This document shows positions 10,988 to 22,890 of a stretch of DNA of 62,000 bases, piece after piece. Source of the DNA: Zygnema cylindricum (taxonomy: Eukaryota > Streptophyta > Zygnematophyceae > Zygnematales > Zygnemataceae); assembly GCA_037447655.1 (NCBI GenBank), contig JBBHKE010000672.1, positions 75,001-137,000 of the forward strand. Reading direction: 5' to 3'. Position 1 is the stretch's first letter; every line of letters starts with the position of its first letter. Under the pieces are notes generated by a model. It saw only the letters and a list, made by a program, of their open reading frames with translations. It searched no databases and was not told the DNA's origin. Position numbers and translations under genes: made by a program.

Positions 10988-12199
10988 TCAACCGACAATG
11001 CCTGAAAGACAAGCTTTATCCAATAAAAGCTTCTTGAGGGGATCTACTGTAATGTTGCACACCACCTGAATCTGATAGCACAAAAATTCCATTCAACGAA
11101 GAAGAGAAACTGTGTTAGTGAAAATAAAATTGCAAGAACTTAGAACTCGTGAGAACTCGTTTTCTCACAATGGGGCCCGTATGAAAGGTACTATCGGCAT
11201 CCTCTCCTTAGCTAGTACAGAAAAATCTCCATCTACAAAATTATCTCAGCCCAACATATCAACTCCCCTCTCCTTGTTTTACATGATGTTTCATTCTCCT
11301 TTTTTAACATGATCTCTTATTCTCTTTTTCTCTCTTCTCCTTGTTTGACATAATCTCTCTCTTCTCCTTGATTAACATAATTCCTCTTGTTTGACATAAC
11401 AAGAAATATTTGATATTGGAAGAAAAAACATATCTTTGAATTTTAAGGGCACAAAAAAGAATGATACGATAACCATCCAAACTAGCCCTAAAAGTTGGAA
11501 ATCCCTTACCTTAGTACTGTAACTCCAAACAGAGACATCTACAGCTCCATTGATTAGAGCAGTTACTCGTAAATCAACTTTTCCTTTTGCAGTATCTTCA
11601 AGAAGGTCAGGGCCATCTCCAAGCAGTTGCATGCCCTTCAAATCTAAATCTGCATCAATATTTTCCTCTTTCCAAGGAAGAATTCTCCCTGCCTTCAATG
11701 TTTTCACATCACCTATCACCTTCTCATTATACTCCACAGAGGCTGTAATCTCCTTATAATCAAATCCAGCCCAATTCGGATTGTGAACTCTAAAGACGAT
11801 AAGAACATTGATGTCGAGTTGAACTTCTGGCAGAAATTTTTTTCCTCTACTTGAAGTTGATACGCTTATTCCACCTAATCTTGCCTTTGAAACAGAAATA
11901 TGCGGAGCTCTAGGTCTACAAAAGTAAATGAGGATCGCCAGACCAATAAGTGCTCCAAAAATGAGCAAACAGTCGTAGACACAATGACACAGTCGAGTCC
12001 TCGAACTTCGCCGTTTACGAACACTATCAGTTTGGAGAATGGGTTCAGTTTCTCTATATTCACGAGACTTAACAGAATGGACCTTCACACATAAATGATC
12101 ATCTGATCCGGCCGCAAGCTCTTCTCCTTTTGCATGTTTAAGGACAGGAGAAATCTCCTCATTCGACTCGTCTCCTCTCCAGTTCCACATTGCAAACAA
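10988..12199 (-). CDS. LEA_2 / NHL-like membrane-anchored protein, two exons
   Basis: Exon 1 is 12199-11510 and exon 2 is 11065-10988, joined in phase 0 by a GT-AG intron (donor AAG/GTAAGG; acceptor TTCAG/GTGGTG). The product is about 255 residues. Residues 1-75 are polar with a basic patch (RKRRSSRTR), residues about 76-93 form one membrane span, and the rest is the LEA_2 beta domain with the typical HNPNW motif at 139-143. The second exon, too short to appear as an open frame, supplies VVCNITVDPLKKLLL, which fits the last strand of the fold. Family members are plant proteins linked to stress and defence (NDR1/HIN1-like), anchored in the plasma membrane or ER with the LEA domain outside. A second methionine (residue 4) could also be the start. 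A 445-bp intron holds CT-rich text. Confidence 0.8.
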
Positions 12200-13990
12200 A
12201 AATTTGGAAAACAGAAATACACACAGTTTTATTTCACCTCAAACGTTATCCATTGTGGCAATGTGCATTACAGGTAATCCGGAGTCTTCTGTGACATTAA
12301 AGGTACTAAAGCTTGTGTTGAAAATGAGCCTGCATCCACAAATTTAATGTTAATTTACCATTAGTAATTCATGCAAAATTGCTATTTTCGAACAGACCAG
12401 GATGATTATAACGCATGTCAACAACTTCTTACCTTGCAATGGATGTGAACGTTTTTACCAAAAACCAAGAAAGGATAACCACGCCAACAACTTAGTCTGC
12501 CTCTTTATCCTAGCAGGCAGTTTAGCTGCATATTTTTTAAATTCTTGAGATGACATTGACACACTGCCTACACTTATCACACCATAAAATATACTTTCAG
12601 CAGATTTGAACTCTTAGAAAATTGACACGATTAAAACGTTTAAATTATGCATATTCAAGTTGGTTTCATTCACCATGTCGGGCAGCTTTCATCTCCTGCA
12701 ATCAAGAACATAACAGCAAAGTGCTTTAAAAAAAATAACCTCCTTGCAAAGCTATTATAGGTGGTGATGACATCACTGGTCGTAGAAAATCTACATCAGT
12801 CCTCCATTTTCTATCATATTCTTGTGCAATTGCAAACACTATATGCTGAATATGTTTCTTAAATCCTTTTTCTTTCGAAATGCATTTCATCGGATTGATA
12901 AAAAAAAAAAATCACCTCAGGAAGCATCAATAGTATGCTATTCTGAACAAAATCCCTTTTAGCCTTCATTCGCTTGCAAGCCTCAGAAACTGGTGAATGC
13001 TGTCAAACCTTCATTAGATAAATTCCATTTACTTCTCACTACAACAAAATTCAGATAATTTCAATTTACTGAAAAGTCAAAGTGAAACGATTTCTCCTGT
13101 ACATGCCACAAATGCATCAAAGTTGCATCTTTCGTACAGTATTACGATTATTATTTCAGCTTGTTTCCGATTGTTTCATGATAGAATAGTATGGACGTTT
13201 GATGCAAAGTAATACCTGGAAAAGAAGAAAAAATATTCCAAGAAGAGAGTGCAAGAGAGCATGGAAGGAAAATAAAAGTAGAAGAAAGAAATGCGGCAAT
13301 CCTCACACATAAAAATAGCAAAAAAACCCTAACTGGCTTAATCTTATCTGAAATTGACCACTTTCCAAACTTCAAGACTTAGTTTGTTGAAAAAAAGCAA
13401 CTACTTCAATAGCTTCTTGCTGAGGTGTTTTAACTTCAAATGAATGAAACTTACTTTAAAGGACTGCAAAACTGCCCAGATAGTAGATGGCGGTTCGGAC
13501 CAATTCATAATGTAAACCGACAACACGAATTTTTTTAGTAACGAAAAAAGTGAAACAGAAGCTGTTACAAAAACTACGCTAGAAGAAAGAGCAAAAGTCA
13601 AAAGTGTTCGAAAGAAAAAACAAATTGAAATCGTCAACGCGTCCAACGCTTTAAACTTTCAATAATCGATGATTTCTAGCTTAAAATCATACTATTATCT
13701 TATGTTTTATCATCTTATTTGCCTTTCACCTATGATCTCCATTAGATTTATACGATTGATTCTAATTTAATACCCCTGTAGTTAAGCAATGAGTTTCGCC
13801 TTTTCAGACATGAGTGAACACGACCGATTTACCTTGAAGTTTCCAAAAAGATTCAAGATTTTCATTCACATTCCAAGTGACTCAATGCATCTTGTTGTTT
13901 CTTTAGTAAATTTTTCTTAGCCCGATTTTGTATTGTTCAGAAGGATAAGATGTTTACCGTTTAGGGTTTTGGCTCCATTCTGAAGAATTT
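12200..13990. other. upstream region of the LEA gene, no gene recognised
   Basis: AT-rich. Minus-strand open frames at 13151-13375 and 13401-13646 are hydrophobic and show no family motifs or coherent splice pattern. Part of this may be promoter or 5' leader introns of the LEA gene. Confidence 0.4.
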
Positions 13991-15340
13991 CATTTGGCAG
14001 TAAATAGGGTTATAGGGGGGAAGAGAGAGATGGAGAGAGGGGGGGAGAGGAAGAGAGAGATGGGCGATTTTGGAGATTGGAGAATAGAGGAGGTTCTTGG
14101 AGATGAGGAGATTGCAGCTGAGCCGGGTGTGTTATGGTTTTTTTCTTTTTCAAAATCTACGTACAATGTGGATATTGTGAATTTTTCTGAAAGAAGAGAG
14201 AGAAAATTTGCAAAGGAAGAGAGAGGAGGAAATTTCTGTTATGTTTGTGGAATTTTACGGTTATCGTATGGTTAGTGTTGAAAATTGATAAGAAAATGCA
14301 TCCTGAAAGATCAAAATATTGTATTCGGTGAGCTCAAATTTCATTCGTGTAGCATTAATTGGGAGTAAACAATATTTTAGAAACAGCCAAAATTTTGTAC
14401 AATATGGTTAAGGACTATTGCAAGAAATCCATAGGCATGTAATATACTGTCAATGCACAATTAAAAAATGCTTAAAAACCCTAAAGAAACTTGAAAAGTG
14501 AGAAAAAATCTGCATTCTGTATTGGAGGAATCTCCTGAATTGTGTCTTTAAACATTTTATTTTATGGGGACAGTAGACAAGAGGTTTATTATACATTTCT
14601 GAAGGGGGCGGTCTACGACCGTAGGGTTTATCAGGTTTGTTAGGTTTATTAGCTTTATTAGAATTATTAGATTATCGTAGGATGATTTACAGAAGATGAT
14701 CGTAGGATGATTTACAGAAGATCATCGTAATCATCTATAATAAGATCATCTATAATAGGATATTCATATGATAAGATGATGATTTATTTAGTTAAACGGT
14801 AATTGTCTCGGCACTAAAACTACATTATCAACCTGCAACCCTTTTTTTTTAAACGCACTTTTTAAAAGTCATATGGTCCAAATATTATAGATGTCCATCG
14901 GTTATTTCCAAATTGAGAAAATTGAAAAAATTGAACTGTTGTCTATTTCCTTAAGTTTTTGCGATAAATATGACTAGAAGGACCTCCAAGAAGGAAAAAT
15001 CACACTGGTAGGTGGAACAATTTTTATGATGTTTTCCTTTTAATTATGTGTTGGACTTTTTATTAGTGGAAAATAGAATGTCTATCACAAATCCCCTTAT
15101 TTTCGGTTTGCGTTGAAACTTTTTGTGCTTGTAAGGAAATAATACATGAACTTTTTTTTTTACAACTTTTGAACCTAAATGTTTAGATTTTGTTGAGATA
15201 ATATTAGTATTTGGAACTTACTTTCTGGCCTACATTTTGAACACAAATATTAAAATTTTGTTTATGATTCTGATTCGGTATTGCAGTTAAGACGTTTGTG
15301 GCAAAAGTGGAGCCCAAAGTAATAAGCAATCTGATAAAGT
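13991..15340. other. intergenic stretch with GA-rich tract
   Basis: Positions 14018-14062 are almost pure purine (GAGAGG and GGGGAG repeats). A 71-codon frame from ATG at 14060 to 14275 starts MGDFGDWRIEEVLGDEE and could be a small gene, but nothing else supports it. The remainder to 15340 is AT-rich without features. Confidence 0.3.
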
Positions 15341-15632
15341 AAAGTTGTGATCCTTCTCCTTCTCCTTACTCCTTTCCCTTGCCTTGTACCTTACCTTCTT
15401 TGTTACTTACCTTTTACCTTATTACCGTACCTTTTACGTTACCTTTTCTCCTATTGACCTTTTACCTTACCTTTTTTGTTACTTACCATACCTTTTACCT
15501 TACCTATTTGCTATTAACCTTTTTCCAATTTTTTTGTTACTTACCTTTTACCTTACCTTTTACCTTTTACCTTACCTTTTACCTTACCCTCTTCTGCTAT
15601 TACCTTTTACCTTATCTTTTTTGTTCTTTCTA
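15340..15632 (+). repeat. CTTTTACCTTAC satellite-like repeat
   Basis: Irregular tandem array built on CCTTTTACCTTACC and CTTTTTTGTTACTTACC. The regular spacing of CTTACC creates open frames of leucine, tyrosine and phenylalanine that are not genes. Confidence 0.8.
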
Positions 15633-16232
15633 ATAAAAGCCCAATAGGACGAGGGCAAAATTGATGTATTTTAAGGTGGTTAATGAGAAAGGAAGGAGAG
15701 GATAGAATACACAATGTGTTTTCTCTCTTCAAGGCATGATTGAATCTACACTTGTTATAACTATTTATATTTACACTTGTTTATAATTTCTTAAATCCAC
15801 ACTTGTTTTTAAATGTTTATTACACTTATTACGATTTATTTAAACCTACATTTGTTATAATCAGCACAAAGGAGAGAAGTAGAGGATTATAGATGAGGTA
15901 CAACTGCTCTTCATTGTTATGTTACACTTGTTTCCGGGCACTCAAAAAGATTTTTTTTTTTTCAGGCACTTCAAAAAAATGAAAGAAAAGCTTTTAAACT
16001 CTCCCTCAGAAGTTTTTTTTTTTCTGAACACTTGAAGCTCTTTTTCTTTTTCAAATGATTAAAGTTTTCTTTTTTCGGATGCTCAAAGTATTCTTCTTCA
16101 TGACACATTTTTTCTGATTTCTTTCATAACATCACAATCCAAAAGTAAAACTTTTTTGTTTCAATTTGTTTCATCCAAACTAAAATTGTACGTTTTTGAC
16201 AGATGTAAATTGACTTTATAACTGCCTGACAG
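15633..16232. other. AT-rich intergenic or intronic stretch
   Basis: Poly-T tracts and short direct repeats of ACACTTGTT(A/T)TAA at 15740-15870. No coding evidence. Confidence 0.4.
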
Positions 16233-16306
16233 AGAGTTGGGGGTCAAATCTCCTTTAGTGGGAATGCATCACATTAAACGGGTCCGAAGGCGACCAAATA
16301 TTGAAG
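16233..16306 (+). CDS. possible internal exon, unknown gene
   Basis: Between an acceptor (CTGACAG) and a strong donor (GAAG/GTAAGC) lies an open stretch that codes ELGVKSPLVGMHHIKRV and then RRRPNIEG. The basic, proline-containing peptide and flanking signals look like an exon. Its end phase (1) does not fit directly with the better exon at 17615, so at least one more exon would be needed if both belong to one gene. Not recognised. Confidence 0.3.
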
Positions 16307-16409
16307 GTAAGCTATTTTTTTCTAAACAATATCAGGTTTTTTATGTACAGTATCTTGTTTTTTCCATACATTTTCAACTTTTTCTTTTATGTATATTTAT
16401 GTAATGTAA

Positions 16410-16490
16410 ATATGCATATATATATATATATATGTATTTATATATATATATATATACACATAAATATCTGGCAGTTTTTTTTTTTTTTTT
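16410..16490. repeat. AT dinucleotide microsatellite and poly-T
   Basis: TATATATA runs at about 16416-16455, separated by GTATTTA and followed by a T20 run near 16478-16494. The remaining text to 17490 is AT-rich without recognisable features. Confidence 0.8.
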
Positions 16491-17492
16491 CAGCTAGATT
16501 CAGTCCATATTTTTAATGTGGGAAAAGATATGAAAACACTTTATGTGGTTAACCGGTATTTTACAAATAATTCAACCGTGAAAGCATACATTTATCTAAC
16601 CATATTATTTCGTGCGTTTGACCGTGCTATACAATTACTCAACCGTATTATTTGTGTTATTCGTGTATTAACCGTATAAACAGGTATTTAACTGCTAAAC
16701 ATGTGTTATTTAACAGTTCTATACCATTATTTAACCATATTTTGCACGTATTATCGGTATTACACTTGTATATTATATGCCTAAATAACATTTTAATAAT
16801 GTGCATAGTACAGATTAACCCCATATAACCGTCTTTTTTTTGCAGTTTAAAATTATATTTCCGTTTTTTGCAAAAATCTTATGAGAACTTAGAGAGATAG
16901 AGGGAAACATGGAAACGATCGCATAATATGTAAACAATTTACTATCTATATTTAATTGCAGAAGAAGAAAATTTGAAAACGGAAAAAGAAAAATATTGAA
17001 ATTGCAAAAGAAGATTCAAGAGTGAAAAAAAAATTGAAAGTGAAAAAAAATGGAATTAAGTAATTAAGAAATTGACCGCTGGAATATGTGTGAAGCATTT
17101 AAGCCCCATTTTTGTATTTTTTCTTCATTTTTCCAATGTTATCAAAACCTTTTATTGTCAAATAATGTATATATTTCTAGAATTGATGTGATTAAATAGC
17201 TTTTGGATATATCAAATCTTTGATAAAATGTAGTGATTATTTATTTACAACCGTTTCTTCATAACATTGATTGTACTTTACTATTTTATAATAAAGTATC
17301 AGACAAAGTGGTTATATTTTACTATTTTATAATAAAGTACTAGAGAAGTGGTTTATAATTTTAAATACTGTAGAATTTGGCCATCACTTTCTTCGAATAA
17401 CAACAAAATATTTGGGCAAGTTGTATATACAGACTAATTAAAGATCTTTAAGAAAAATTAAAGAAAAGTAAAAGAATTTGAAACGTCACACT

Positions 17493-17612
17493 TTCTCTCC
17501 CTCTCCCTCTCCTCTCCCTCTCCCTCTCCCTCTCCCTTTCCCTCTTCCTCTCCCTCTCCCTCTCTCTCTCCTCTCCCTCTCCCTCTCCCTCTCCCTCTCT
17601 CCCTCTCCCTCC
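17493..17612 (+). repeat. CCCTCT microsatellite
   Basis: About 120 bp of CTCCCT/CTCTCC repeats that end at CCAG directly before the exon at 17615, so the repeat doubles as an extremely long pyrimidine tract for the 3' splice site. Matching GAGGGA tracts occur at 28084-28218 and in the 3' parts of the BTB genes. Confidence 0.9.
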
Positions 17613-17614
17613 AG

Positions 17615-17800
17615 GCCATCTCGGATGAGGAGGGTGACGTCCGTCAGAGAAACGTTCAGAAAATTTGGCGACGCTTTTCCTTCTTCTCCCTTGCGAGGGA
17701 GGAGGCAAACCGTCAAAAACTGCTTCAAAAACATGAATCCGCCTGGGCCTTAGGGACAAGGTTGATGAAGGGAGATGACGCCATATCCACACTAATTCAG
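17615..17800 (+). CDS. orphan internal exon of an unrecognised gene
   Basis: A 186-bp stretch with CAG acceptor, perfect GTAAGT donor and one fully open phase-0 frame of 62 codons. It has no start codon, so it is invisible to an ORF scan. The peptide starts AISDEEGDVRQRNVQKIWRR and continues with FSFFSLAREEANRQ, LLQKHESAWALG and TRLMKGDDAISTLIQ. The composition (balanced acidic and basic residues, amphipathic helices) and the local rise in GC are those of real coding DNA. I do not recognise the family. Partner exons were not found with confidence; a MITE follows within 150 bp. Confidence 0.55.
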
Positions 17801-17835
17801 GTAAGTTCTAAGAGAAACATTCGGTTAGATTGACC

Positions 17836-18123
17836 GTAAGCACTCATCCCTGTGTAGACTTCTTCGTGGGTGGTAAGGTTCAGTGCTTACTGTAGCGAGA
17901 GATGAGCTGTGTTATCTGAACTTAAATTACAATTTTGCACGGTCAGACACCAACCGTACGCCACACTATTTAAAACGGCAATATATTAGAGTTGTTAACT
18001 CTAATTCAAAAGTACCTTAAATAATGTAAAAAACATTTAGAGTTATTTATTATATTTTGGGTTCGAGGGTCAAAATTTGGGGGCACCGAATTAGCGTTAA
18101 TGCTTATTAAGATTCACGGTGTA
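17836..18123. repeat. hairpin and TA-flanked MITE fragment
   Basis: GTAAGCACT at 17836-17844 pairs with AGTGCTTAC at 17882-17890. From about 17935 the text CGTACGCCACACTATTTAAAA and onward matches the interior of the MITE family seen at 28519, 35200 and 46311, ending in AAGATTCACGGTGTA at 18123. The left end is missing. A second fragment lies at about 18330-18425 (ATTAGTGTTGTTAACACT and CACTAATAGCGAT). Confidence 0.65.
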
Positions 18124-18429
18124 CAGTATCAATTTTTTTTTTTTTTTTGCGATATTATCTCTCGGTGAATATCCTTGTGGGCTCAATAAGACACGCATGA
18201 AATATCAAATATGATGTACATCACACGTCCCATCACCATGAGTGTTAAAGAGTATTAGTATTAGTATTAGTATTGAGACCTCAATTACTATCAATAATTC
18301 TTATTTAGGGCAGGATTTCGTGGCTGATTCAAGACCATTCACTTCATTAGTGTTGTTAACACTCTTTTATAGTTTTCGGCCAAAAAAACTATTGATTGAA
18401 GTAGTGTTATTACACTAATAGCGATGGAA

Positions 18430-19001
18430 GTGAAGCATTTCTTGGGACTTTTGTGAAAAAAATTCTTTGTTAGTCGAGTAGGGGAAGTTTTCGGGGAACT
18501 TTCTTCGTCTTTATGGTAGTGTAGTATATTGAACAAATTTAGAGCTACCGTAATATCAGTATTATTGTGGTACCAAAACCTCAAAAATTCAATATTTTTC
18601 GAGCTTGCTGATAATTATGGTTATTATGGATATCGCAGTAACAAGTGATAATGGACTTATAATCGACTGATAAACATACGGTAATCCTTTACTTAACTCT
18701 TTACCAAACAAACGACATATCTCGCAAAATCTTCACTGATCACTTGATTTATCGGAAATTTCTGGGTACAAAATTCGAAGTGGTAACCTATTTGAATGAA
18801 ACGGCTTTTAATACTTGACCGCTTTCTTTTTTTTTTTTCTTATTGATTTATTTATTTATTTTTGTTGTTTTTTTCCTGCCCAGATATTGCATTTCAAAAT
18901 GTACAATAATCAATGGAGATTGGACGTGACGGACGGTGGAAAAAAATCGAATTCGAGAGATTATGGAATACCGGAAACGTGTTACAATTACGAAAAAAAA
19001 T
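18430..19001. other. AT-rich stretch, nothing recognised
   Basis: Includes poly-T near 18830. A 62-codon frame at 18815-19003 starts in that poly-T and has no support. Confidence 0.4.
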
Positions 19002-19170
19002 GAGTTAAAAAATCTTTGAGTTAAAAAATATGAGTTAAAAAATATGAGCTAAAAATATGAGTTAAAAAATACGAGCTAAAAAATGTGAGTTAAAAAATAC
19101 GAGCTAAGAAACGTGAGTTAAAAAATATGAGTCAAAAAATATGATTTTAAAAATATGGGTAAAAAAAATG
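19002..19170 (+). repeat. GAGTTAAAAAATAT minisatellite
   Basis: About eleven units of 14-16 bp, alternating GAGTTAAAAAATAT and GAGCTAAAAAATGT variants, decaying at the right end. Confidence 0.85.
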
Positions 19171-19624
19171 TAGTAGAAAATTATGAGTTTGGTAGGGAAA
19201 AAAAGGTCCCAACGTTGTGGATAAATATTTTACAGTTTCTGACTAATTTTTTGATGCATGAAATCTTTATGGTGAAATGAAAGAAGTCTCTAAATTTATT
19301 TATTTTCTCTGTTTCGTTGTTGTCCCATTCTATGGTATTCTAAACCACTCACTTTATTTTCAAGCATTTCTACTTTTTTTTTTATTGTTTTTTTCTTTGT
19401 TTTTAATTTGGTTTTTTCTTTGTTTTTTCTTGTTTCATCATAGTCACTGGTATTTTTTTGTCATTTTCAAGAAAAATGGAGTACATTTGGGAGCTCCCGT
19501 ATATCAGACCTGCATGCTGAATTGCATTTTTTTTTTTGTTTTTCTTTTTTTTCGGGAAATTTTTAGCATTTGGCTCATTACAACATAAACTCCCTGTCTC
19601 TGTGCGGAAAGATTTTGAGAGACT

Positions 19625-19656
19625 CTGCCATTGGATGAAATGTCATCCAATGGCAG
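19625..19656. other. perfect 14-bp hairpin
   Basis: CTGCCATTGGATGA (19625-19638) and its exact complement (19643-19656) are separated by AATG. The surrounding 19200-20550 is AT-rich with poly-T and no supported gene. Confidence 0.7.
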
Positions 19657-20559
19657 TAATCATCATATGCCGTAGGTTGACAAACAACTTTCAATTTTTT
19701 GTACTTTTAATTCACGTAGTTGTTTTTTTTAATTCATGTCATCGTACTTGTCATGTTGTTGTACTTCTAATGCATGTTATCGTACTTTCAGATAATACTT
19801 ATTTTGTTTCACATCCCTTACACATCTCATCTTTCTGCTTTCTTCTTTCAATCTTGCAACTTCTACGGGTCTACTTTACTTTTTCACTTACTTTCGTTTT
19901 GCACTCTTGCTCATATCCCTAACTTTGAGTTCAGTTTTCCTTTCTTTTTATTATAACGTCGACAAAGTTGTTCAAGAATATGATATATAAGATATTGTAG
20001 TTAGCTCAAAATGTACCCAAGTCAATTGTATTTCTCGCGGTAATGTACTTTCATGCTTATGAAATTTTGATAAACTTATGATCTCTATTATTCCATCTTT
20101 ACTTTTTTTGGGATTTCTACATTTGACATTTGTTATTAGACAAATCATTAGGTTCATTAAGGAATAAATATCCAATACGTGATTTGTTATCTTTCCTTGA
20201 CCTAAAATATATGATCCTTTTGGCGAAAACCAGATACGAACGATTATAACATTGTCAAGCATTCTTTGCAGAATATTCCTTGTACCCGAATATTCTTCCA
20301 ACTAATATGGTGATTTTGGTTGACATCCATTTCTGCTATTGACTTTGATTGTTATCCTACATTGTCGTTTTTGTTTAGGATACAAAGAATTGTCGGTGTA
20401 GATAAAATTCCCGTGTCATAGAAAAAAAGTTAAGAAAGATCAAAGGGGAAGTTACATGTCTCTCCTCTGAGAGATGGATTACGGTTGTGATAACAAGGAT
20501 TTGTATTTACCAAGAAACTATTTCATTCGCCGGGTAAGATTCCTCAATACTGCAGCGAG

Positions 20560-20685
20560 GACATCCAAGATAAACCACATACTGATCTAATAATCTAATA
20601 ATAATAATCTAATACCAAACCACATTGTAATCTAATAATCTAATAATAATTATCTAATACTAAACCACATTCTAGAAATACTAAT
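20560..20685. repeat. short duplicated TAATCTAATAATAAT motif
   Basis: Two copies of about 55 bp, each made of ATCTAATAATCTAATAATAA and a TAATACYAAACCACATT segment. The stretch 20690-21320 holds no supported gene; a hydrophobic minus-strand frame at 20720-20989 was not accepted. Confidence 0.6.
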
Positions 20686-21328
20686 ACAAAAACGAGATAA
20701 ATTGCTCTCACTCTTGTCATCATTGGCTCAACAACCTAACACACAGTTTTATGAATTTAAAACACAGACTTGAAAGCACAATTAAAAAAAGAACAGCGAC
20801 ATGACAGAATGCCATTGGTGGATTACCGAGTAAAAATAGCAAAAAAAAAAGTAAAAGAGGTAAAACAGAGAAACCATTGCATTCTGTCATATTTATGGAC
20901 ATAACACATTCTATATCATTTTCTTTACATACCACAACGCCACTGCTTCCTGCAAGACCACATAAACATGCTAGGAGTACAAACGTCATTATTATTAAAT
21001 CCTAATAATAATGACTGCCTGGGGTATCTATAATCACCGTCTGGAGTATAAACAAAAAAGTAAAACCGATTGACACGAAATTATCCTTTATTCATAGATT
21101 CTCTATGAAGTCAACCCTTGAATAGACATTCTGTTGCACTGAAACATCAGACAAACTTGTCTTTCACATGCGTATCTTGCTCTTATCTCCTACCCTATCA
21201 CGACTCACAATAATTCTCCGTATTCTTTCTAAAACGGAACATATTTTATACCTACAGGTGTCACAGTTTTAGCCACACAAATGTTACCCTCCTGTAAATC
21301 TATGAAGCCATTGAAAGGAAAACTTAGT

Positions 21329-22651
21329 TTATATTATAAAAATCAACTTGTCCTTCTTAAGATAGTCGCATATAAAGGTGACATATGGGAACAAATTTTT
21401 CAAATTCCTAATGCCGGCCATGAAGTTGTTCAGATAAGGAGTCCTGAGATCATAAGGAGGCCACATCCTGAAGCGCATAAATCTCAAGGAAGGGCATGCA
21501 AACAGCCAATCCTGTAACTCCAAATAATGTGTGTTTAAGAGCCGTTCGATCGATTCTGGCACGAGATCTCTCATATTTTCATCGTTTTTATCGCCGTTAT
21601 CGTCGTCATCCTCCTCATCTTCATACCAGTCCTCATCAATCTCATTCACAGTCAATTCCCTTAGCCATGGAAATTCAAAAGTCTGGTTGGCGTCCTTCAC
21701 AGTCGCCTTGATTAGGGTTAAGGGCCTCATGCTATGCACCACTAAGGTTTCAAGGACATTTGAACTCTTTTTTAACAAACAATGAGCGAGATTGACACCT
21801 ATTTCCAAAGGACATTCCAAATGTGAAATATTACAACCATCGCGAGGGATCTGCACTAGAGGAAAATCCTCGTCCATTGTAAGAATCTCCTCATATCTTC
21901 CAACCCTAATAGTTCTTAAACTGTCCATGGACTTGAAGATAAGGTCCTGAGTAGGTACATTTGTCATAACGAGAGTATCCAGTTTCGGGCAGTCGATTGT
22001 GAGAGCAGGACGAAGAGATCCAGAGAGGTCAAAATACTCCAAAGTTGGATGTCTAATTATAAACTCCCAAAAATCTGCTATGTGACAAGTCCACACGCTC
22101 AGTGAGATGAGAGAAGGAAACAAATCCAGAAATGCCTCCCAATCTTCCATAATACTATTCAAAGTTAAAACTACTTCTAGTCTCTTCACATTTGACAATC
22201 TTGCATATTTCCTCAGTCTTGCTGCCCAGCCTGTCTGAATACGGACGTTTATACTCAAACATTCGAGAGTAGGAAATCTCGAGAGGACGTCTAGTTGCTG
22301 CAACTTAAATCCGGAGAGAGAGAGAGAAATCAAGGTCCTTCCGTACAATTGTGACCATCTCCGCAAAATCTTTACTGGAACATCGCCTTCGACAGCAATC
22401 TGTTTGACGAAAGGCGTAAGGCGGACAATCTTAAGATAGTCATTATGAGAGAGTTCTTTATTTCCTATGTAGATAGAAGTGATTCCTCGGACTGCGGACT
22501 GGAAAGCTTTGCAGACGAGCGAAAGGTTGACGAGTTCTGCAGCATCTCGATTACGCGTAGAAAGATTTAAGATCTCGGTAAGAAGAGGAATAGGAAAATG
22601 AAAAGAAGAGGAGGCTAAAGAAGAAGAATCTGCTATAGTTAGGGTGTTCAT
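21329..22651 (-). CDS. F-box/LRR-like protein, single exon
   Basis: The 440-residue product starts with a serine-rich segment. An F-box-like helix block follows at residues about 18-57: a PIPLLTEILNL motif, then AAELVNLSLVCKAFQSAVRG, the usual pattern of an F-box that binds SKP1 in an SCF ubiquitin ligase. Residues about 60-330 contain irregular leucine-rich repeats (LISLSLSGFKL, LECLSINVRI, LISLSVWTC, LEYFDLSGSL, LRTIRVGRYEE). An acidic run (EDEEDDDDNGD) lies near 350-365, followed by a short C-terminal LRR-like tail. The gene has no intron and ATG at 22651 precedes the F-box directly. Substrate unknown. An alternative is a fungal-type F-box protein, but the plant neighbours argue against it. 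Confidence 0.7.
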   Translation of the reverse strand: MNTLTIADSSSLASSSFHFPIPLLTEILNLSTRNRDAAELVNLSLVCKAFQSAVRGITSIYIGNKELSHNDYLKIVRLTPFVKQIAVEGDVPVKILRRWSQLYGRTLISLSLSGFKLQQLDVLSRFPTLECLSINVRIQTGWAARLRKYARLSNVKRLEVVLTLNSIMEDWEAFLDLFPSLISLSVWTCHIADFWEFIIRHPTLEYFDLSGSLRPALTIDCPKLDTLVMTNVPTQDLIFKSMDSLRTIRVGRYEEILTMDEDFPLVQIPRDGCNISHLECPLEIGVNLAHCLLKKSSNVLETLVVHSMRPLTLIKATVKDANQTFEFPWLRELTVNEIDEDWYEDEEDDDDNGDKNDENMRDLVPESIERLLNTHYLELQDWLFACPSLRFMRFRMWPPYDLRTPYLNNFMAGIRNLKNLFPYVTFICDYLKKDKLIFII

Positions 22652-22890
22652 GGCGTCGGAGCTTTCAGACGTTTCAATTAGATGCGTGACCAGCCGCCAT
22701 GGAAATTAGGTTTAAGCTGTGAAAAAGGAGAGTGATAAGTTCAAGAGGAAGTTTCGGAGTTGTTACGGTATGTGAAGAGGGAAGGATGCTGATTGCCAAA
22801 ACCGGAGATCGGTCACTTTAATTCGATACAAATCGATACGATACGGTACAATATGTTCAAGCATAGAACGATATGGACATAAACGACAGG

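Noticed and set aside
13994-14275. Frame beginning in the GA tract
   Set aside because: Reported only as a weak possibility within the gene-free stretch; purine repeats alone can keep the frame open.
17448-17792. Minus-strand frame rich in Arg/Glu
   Set aside because: Product of the CCCTCT microsatellite, opposite to the better-supported plus-strand exon.
20720-20989. Small hydrophobic minus-strand frame with signal-like start
   Set aside because: Low-complexity leucine and phenylalanine content from AT-rich DNA, no family or splice support.
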